A stretch of DNA of 64,000 nt from Nymphaea colorata (Eukaryota; Streptophyta; Magnoliopsida; Nymphaeales; Nymphaeaceae): NCBI RefSeq assembly GCF_008831285.2, contig NC_045142.1, positions 997,001-1,061,000 on the forward strand, written 5' to 3'. Both the position numbers and the translations under genes were made by a program. Positions 63,803-64,000 of the stretch are shown here, in pieces (the first letter of the stretch is position 1; every line of letters begins with the position of its first letter). The notes beneath the pieces are model-generated. The model had not been told where the DNA came from. It ran no database searches and worked only from the letters and a program-made list of their open reading frames with translations.

Positions 63803-64000
63803 ACCACTTGCAGGAACACATGCTAAGAGCTCAGAAATTAATGGAGGCTTTCTTCTTTTGTCTTCCTCCAAACCCTAGCTGCTCATTCACATTTCAATGG
63901 TAATTCTTCCTTCCCTGATCTAAGGAAGAGAGTAGCAGCAAGTTGGGCGGTGTGAAAGACAGCGTTGTCAGCGTTGGTACCGGCACCATGTCGGCTTTTT

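Overview
The window is nuclear DNA of a flowering plant. Evidence: genes split by phase-consistent GT-AG introns, plant-type gene families (an RLCK-VII kinase, a DUF506 protein, a plant-like GINS subunit), AT-rich intergenic DNA full of decayed transposons and CT/TA/GA microsatellites, and a long satellite array. GC content and codon use are not grass-like. I cannot name the species.

Layout. (1) 1-17,818 is a head-to-tail array of about 14 copies of a 1.29-kb satellite unit. Each unit carries eight degenerate ~57-bp subrepeats. The array runs off the left edge and fades out near 17.65-17.82 kb. (2) 17.8-26.4 kb has few genes: a three-exon, frame-broken relic of a large AAA-ATPase (minus strand), a GA-rich minisatellite and transposon-like debris. 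(3) 26.4-30.6 kb holds a three-exon DUF506 (PDDEXK-like) gene on the minus strand, with a TATA box, two telo-boxes and an overlapping upstream ORF. (4) 30.6-34.2 kb is spacer rich in microsatellites. (5) 34.2-40.35 kb holds the complete eight-exon gene for GINS subunit PSF2 (210 aa, minus strand). It has a consensus E2F site about 40 bp before the ATG, and a 779-bp terminal-inverted-repeat element in intron 3. (6) 41.9-50.6 kb contains an HSP70 fragment pseudogene, a possible Myb/SANT-like fragment and dispersed repeats. (7) 50.7-54.7 kb holds a complete six-exon receptor-like cytoplasmic kinase gene (419 aa, plus strand, APK1/PBL type). (8) 54.7-64 kb has no recognised gene, but has a 51-bp minisatellite, a ~91-bp tandem repeat and one unassigned ORF.

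The three intact genes belong to unrelated processes (DNA replication, membrane-proximal signalling, an uncharacterised PDDEXK-like protein). Nothing suggests a cluster or shared pathway. Most short ORFs come from repeats or are non-coding, and many begin at non-ATG codons. I found no convincing novel protein system. The most unusual structure is the composite satellite, with variants shared at two-monomer spacing, a divergent left-edge copy and a rearranged junction.
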